A stretch of 8,754 nucleotides of DNA, from the NCBI GenBank assembly GCA_016777395.1, contig JADHRO010000078.1, positions 1 to 8,754 of the forward strand, given 5' to 3'. Below the pieces are notes generated by a model that worked only from the letters and a program-made list of their open reading frames with translations, ran no database searches and was not told the origin of the DNA. Position 1 is the first letter of the stretch. Every line of letters starts with the position of its first letter. Source of the stretch: Chitinophagales bacterium (GTDB taxonomy: Bacteria > Bacteroidota > Bacteroidia > Chitinophagales > UBA8649). Both the position numbers and the translations under genes were made by a program. Shown here piece after piece: positions 5,904 through 8,754 of the stretch.

Positions 5904-8357
5904 TTAATCGCCGAAAATTTGCTTAATGTTCTGAATTATTTTGGCTACCGCCCCTTGTTTTGTATCATCCTCGTCCGTATAATAGCCAGAAGAACCATAA
6001 CCGTAGCCATAACCGTAGCCATAACCGTAGCCGTAGCCGTAACCGTAGCCGTAACCGTAGGCATAGCCTGAAGCAGAAGCTCCTCGACCAAAATCGTTCA
6101 TTACAACGGATAAATTATGAATTTCATTATCAAAAATTAATTTATTAATATTTTCCATGAACACACGATCTGAATAGTCTGCTCGGAGCACGTAAATAGG
6201 GTAATCCGAGTAATTCAAGAGATCTAATCCGTCCGTTACTAATCCGACTGGAGGAGTGTCGATGAAGATATAATCATAAGTCTCTTTTAATGTATCTAAA
6301 AGCTCCCGCGTTTCTTCTTTATTGATCAGTTCTGATGGATTTGGCGGCACTGGCCCAGATGGAATAAAATCTAAATTATCAATTCCTGTTTTTAAAATAC
6401 ACTCATCCAATGAGCTTCTTCCAATGAGAATGGTGCTTAACCCTTTTTCGCCCTCCGCATTAAATATTTTCCCAATACGAGGCTTTCGCAAATCAAAGTC
6501 AAGAATAATTACTTTTTTATCCAAGAGACTAAAAATTGCTGCCAAATTAATCCCAATAAATGTTTTCCCCTCACCAGGGACAGTTGAGGTAGTGGCCACA
6601 ATTTTTGGACCTTTCGTATTATCGATAAATTCCAAGTTTGCCCTTATCGAACGGAAAGCTTCAGAAATTTGTGACTTCGGGTTCTCCGTAACAACCACAG
6701 CACTTCGTTCTAGGACATTTTTATATTTTGGAATAAGGCCAAGTATGTTTGCATTGCAACTGCTCTCTACCTCATTCATATTAGAAATTTTGCTGTGGAA
6801 AACATATCGAACGGCAATTAAGATCAAGGCCAAAATAAATCCTACTGCTATACCGGTTAAACGTATCATAAGGACGTTAGGCGAAATTGGAATTTTTGGC
6901 AATACAGTTGGTTGTAGCACAATATAATCTGAGACTATTCCTGCCTTAGAAATCAAGTACATATTCTTCTGCTCAACTAAGTTTAAGTAAAAGCTTCTCT
7001 TTAACTCATTGTCTCGCATAATCTCAGCATAATCAGATTCCAAATCTGGAAGAGTATACAACAAAGCATAATTTTCTTTTATCTTTTGCTCTGCAAGTCT
7101 ACGAGCAACAGCTTGCTTCTCAATAACTAAATTAATTTGTTTACTGATATTTAACCTTAAATCAGCAATTTCTCTATTGACTAATACTACGTTTGGATGG
7201 TCTGGAGTTACATTTAATAATTTTAAATTTCGGTCCGCCTGCATTGTTATAATATCTTGAATACTTGATTGGAAACCGAGTGTCTGTTGAGTCATCAAAA
7301 ATCCAGATAAATGAGACAAATCATTGCCTGATTGCAAATACTGACCCAGCCATTCTAAAGAACTTTGATTTAGGTCCAGAATCAAAATTTCATTCTCCAA
7401 CTCTCTAAGCTTCTTAAGTTTTTCTGCCAACTGCGTAGATGGCGCCATGAACCCATTATCAAATCTGAATTTCTTTAGAGAATCTTGAGCTTGCATGAAC
7501 TGTTCCCCAAAATTTTCTATCTGTTCATTCAGAAAATTAATGGTATTATTAATACTTTCTCCTTTTTTAACTTGATCATATTTTATAAAATACCTAGAAA
7601 GGCTTTGTACAATTTCATAGGCCTTTTGAGGGTTCGAGTTTTCCAATTCAATTTTAAGTGTATTGGAGTTGTAATTTAGCGGACTTACGCTCAGCTTAGC
7701 CTTAACCTCGTCGATTACCCTGCTGTAATTTCTTAATTTAAAACCATACAAGTTATTGACTTGGAGCTTAAATCTAGTTTTATCTATTTTTAGTATAAAA
7801 AACGGCGTGGTCAGACTCTTGCCAAAATCACCGGTAAAACTATACTCTTTCGATTTTAAAGAAAAAGTGATTGTATACCTTAATCTATCTGAAGTAATTA
7901 GCTCAAACTCAACCTCTTCAAGTTCCTCTGTATAATTATCAAAACTTACAGTAAAAGGACTGTTTCGATAAAACTCAGAGTTGCTAATTTTTCCTTTTGA
8001 GTAGCAGTTTACCCTTAAGGGTAGAGAATCCAAAGCAGCTGCTAATAGAAATTTTGATTGAAGTAGCTGAATCTCAATATCAATCTCAGCATTGTCTTCT
8101 GATAATATTTCTTCGACACCTAAGAGTTGGGTTTGTTTGGTAACCGTCCTCATCAATGTAGTGGAGGCAGAATACACAGGTTGGGTGTGCCGCAAATAGA
8201 AAAAGGCTGCAGCTATTGAAACGATAAAAAACAGAATAACCCATAAGAATGATCGCTGTGCACTATAAATAAGTAATCCAAGATTAAACTCTTCCAATAC
8301 ATTTTTAAGCTGCTTACGCTCCCCTAAATTTCTTTTTTTAGCACTCTCTTCTTGCAT
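5904..8357 (-). CDS. Wzc-like polysaccharide co-polymerase with C-terminal BY-kinase domain, 817 aa
   Basis: This is an inner-membrane chain-length regulator fused to a bacterial tyrosine autokinase, the one-polypeptide type usual in Gram-negative bacteria. TM1 lies at about 38-55 and TM2 at about 498-518. Between them is a large periplasmic region with helical coiled-coil stretches (about 265-345 and 395-455). A proline-rich segment (QPTVLPKIPISPN, 482-494) precedes TM2, as in Wzz/Wzc proteins. The cytoplasmic kinase has the oligomerisation motif EAFRSIR (566-572, EX2RX2R), Walker A VPGEGKT (593-599), Walker A' ILDFDLRKP (618-626, Asp620/Asp622) and Walker B IFIDTPP (697-703). A Tyr cluster follows: 12 tyrosines in the repeat region plus a YY pair, then TDEDD and an amphipathic tail. 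Cycles of autophosphorylation and dephosphorylation are expected to control polymer export with the Wza-like partner encoded immediately upstream (2-nt gap). The matching phosphatase is not in the window. Confidence 0.96.
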   Translation of the reverse strand: MQEESAKKRNLGERKQLKNVLEEFNLGLLIYSAQRSFLWVILFFIVSIAAAFFYLRHTQPVYSASTTLMRTVTKQTQLLGVEEILSEDNAEIDIEIQLLQSKFLLAAALDSLPLRVNCYSKGKISNSEFYRNSPFTVSFDNYTEELEEVEFELITSDRLRYTITFSLKSKEYSFTGDFGKSLTTPFFILKIDKTRFKLQVNNLYGFKLRNYSRVIDEVKAKLSVSPLNYNSNTLKIELENSNPQKAYEIVQSLSRYFIKYDQVKKGESINNTINFLNEQIENFGEQFMQAQDSLKKFRFDNGFMAPSTQLAEKLKKLRELENEILILDLNQSSLEWLGQYLQSGNDLSHLSGFLMTQQTLGFQSSIQDIITMQADRNLKLLNVTPDHPNVVLVNREIADLRLNISKQINLVIEKQAVARRLAEQKIKENYALLYTLPDLESDYAEIMRDNELKRSFYLNLVEQKNMYLISKAGIVSDYIVLQPTVLPKIPISPNVLMIRLTGIAVGFILALILIAVRYVFHSKISNMNEVESSCNANILGLIPKYKNVLERSAVVVTENPKSQISEAFRSIRANLEFIDNTKGPKIVATTSTVPGEGKTFIGINLAAIFSLLDKKVIILDFDLRKPRIGKIFNAEGEKGLSTILIGRSSLDECILKTGIDNLDFIPSGPVPPNPSELINKEETRELLDTLKETYDYIFIDTPPVGLVTDGLDLLNYSDYPIYVLRADYSDRVFMENINKLIFDNEIHNLSVVMNDFGRGASASGYAYGYGYGYGYGYGYGYGYGYGYGSSGYYTDEDDTKQGAVAKIIQNIKQIFGD
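5994..6059 (-). repeat. In-gene tandem repeat encoding (Tyr-Gly)11
   Basis: Eleven consecutive TAC/TAT-GGC/GGT codon pairs encode residues 767-788 of the Wzc-like kinase. At the DNA level two larger 12-bp units are visible. TACGGTTACGGC occurs twice at the 5' end of the coding strand, then a lone TACGGC. TACGGTTATGGC follows twice, and a third copy differs only in its last base. This suggests growth by duplication of 12-bp blocks while the Tyr-Gly pattern was kept. The repeat is the expected autophosphorylation tyrosine cluster of the kinase. Confidence 0.93.
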
Positions 8358-8359
8358 AC

Positions 8360-8754
8360 TTATAAGTTCTTAACTAATACAACGACCGTAGTAATTGTGC
8401 CCACTAAGGATAAAATTGGTGAAATCTCACTTAAAATTGAATTGGCGACTCTCAATCGTTGCTCAATATAAATTACATCATTGGTTTGAATGATTAAATC
8501 TGCATTTTTAAGTCCTTCCATGGTCGACAAATCGACTTCGATAATTTCAGGATCTTTTAAATCTCCACGTAAAACCTTAATATTATGAGCCTTCAAATCT
8601 CTGCCAATTCCTCCGGATTTCGCAATTACTTCTAATAGGGTTGTGGGTCCTGGATTTAAGGAAATAACCGCTGCAGCGCTACCGGAAAAAACAAATGCTC
8701 TTCTATTCTTCACTTGCAAAACAGCAAAAGGTTCATTAAAGATGGATGCACATT
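8360..8754 (-). CDS. Wza-like polysaccharide export protein (N-terminus off window)
   Basis: The frame stays open to the window edge with no need for an internal start, so these are the last 130 residues of a longer protein. The visible part begins with an SLBB-like beta-grasp domain: AFVFSGSAAAVISLNPGPTT, LLEVIAKSGGIG, IKVLRGD and a DLIIQTNDVIYIEQR ending. This is the pattern of outer-membrane polysaccharide export proteins. The last 25 residues (ILSEISPILSLVG, then TITTVVVLVKNL) are hydrophobic and match the C-terminal helix that in Wza crosses the outer membrane. The stop codon is 2 nt before the kinase start (TAAGTATG), so the two are co-transcribed and probably form the trans-envelope export complex. 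The N-terminal polysaccharide-export domain and any lipoprotein signal would lie upstream, outside the window. Confidence 0.88.
   Translation of the reverse strand, partial: CASIFNEPFAVLQVKNRRAFVFSGSAAAVISLNPGPTTLLEVIAKSGGIGRDLKAHNIKVLRGDLKDPEIIEVDLSTMEGLKNADLIIQTNDVIYIEQRLRVANSILSEISPILSLVGTITTVVVLVKNL

Noticed and set aside
5889..6148. Plus-strand open frames with Thr-Val-Ala or Asn-Arg-Ser repeats opposite the YG repeat
   Set aside because: They are the antisense readings of the hexanucleotide Tyr-Gly repeat of the kinase gene; their repeats are a by-product, with no independent support.
6322..6927. 201-codon open frame on the plus strand inside the kinase gene
   Set aside because: It lies antisense to the Walker A/B kinase domain, has no recognisable domain, and the minus-strand gene is unambiguous.
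1..8754. Search for a defence system, mobile element, CRISPR array, tRNA or rRNA
   Set aside because: All but about 170 bases are covered by minus-strand housekeeping or envelope genes; no transposase, integrase, direct-repeat array or RNA gene was seen.

Overview
The window is chromosomal DNA from a member of the Bacteroidota. The evidence is the AT-rich sequence, the lack of Shine-Dalgarno motifs at the gene starts, a TAnnTTTG-type -7 promoter element, and the gene families: a one-polypeptide BY-kinase with a long Tyr-Gly tail, a Wza-like exporter with a C-terminal hydrophobic helix, and a run of SurA/PpiC-type periplasmic proteins. The order or genus cannot be settled from the sequence alone. 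All eight recognisable genes lie on the minus strand, so transcription runs from high to low coordinates. There are no RNA genes, mobile elements or CRISPR arrays that I can support.

Block 1 (8754 down to 3600) is a tightly packed five-gene run. It starts with the C-terminal part of a Wza-like polysaccharide export protein, cut by the window edge. Next come a Wzc-like polysaccharide co-polymerase/tyrosine autokinase, a WecA/MraY-family polyprenyl-phosphate sugar-1-phosphate transferase, the fluoride channel CrcB/FluC, and an exported neutral-sphingomyelinase-like hydrolase. Junctions range from a 9-nt gap to an 8-nt overlap, which points to one transcript. The first three genes form the initiation, chain-length control and export core of a capsule or exopolysaccharide system. 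The last two have no obvious role in it and look like passengers or an unexplored link. A small hairpin followed by TTTT lies beyond the last gene and may end this unit.

Block 2 (3444 down to 1) starts behind a clear -7 promoter element in the 155-bp gap. It encodes three exported proteins related to periplasmic chaperone/prolyl isomerases: a 648-residue protein with two parvulin domains, a 266-residue lipoprotein that looks like a degenerate SurA relative, and a SurA-like protein cut by the window edge. They are packed with no spacing or with overlaps, so they are probably co-expressed and act together on folding or delivery of outer-membrane and exported proteins.

No clearly undescribed system stands out. 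The points most worth a second look are the degenerate lipoprotein in the chaperone operon and its in-frame TAA-GTG junction, the linkage of crcB and the sphingomyelinase-like gene to the polysaccharide operon, and the (Tyr-Gly)11 repeat with its extra C-terminal tail.
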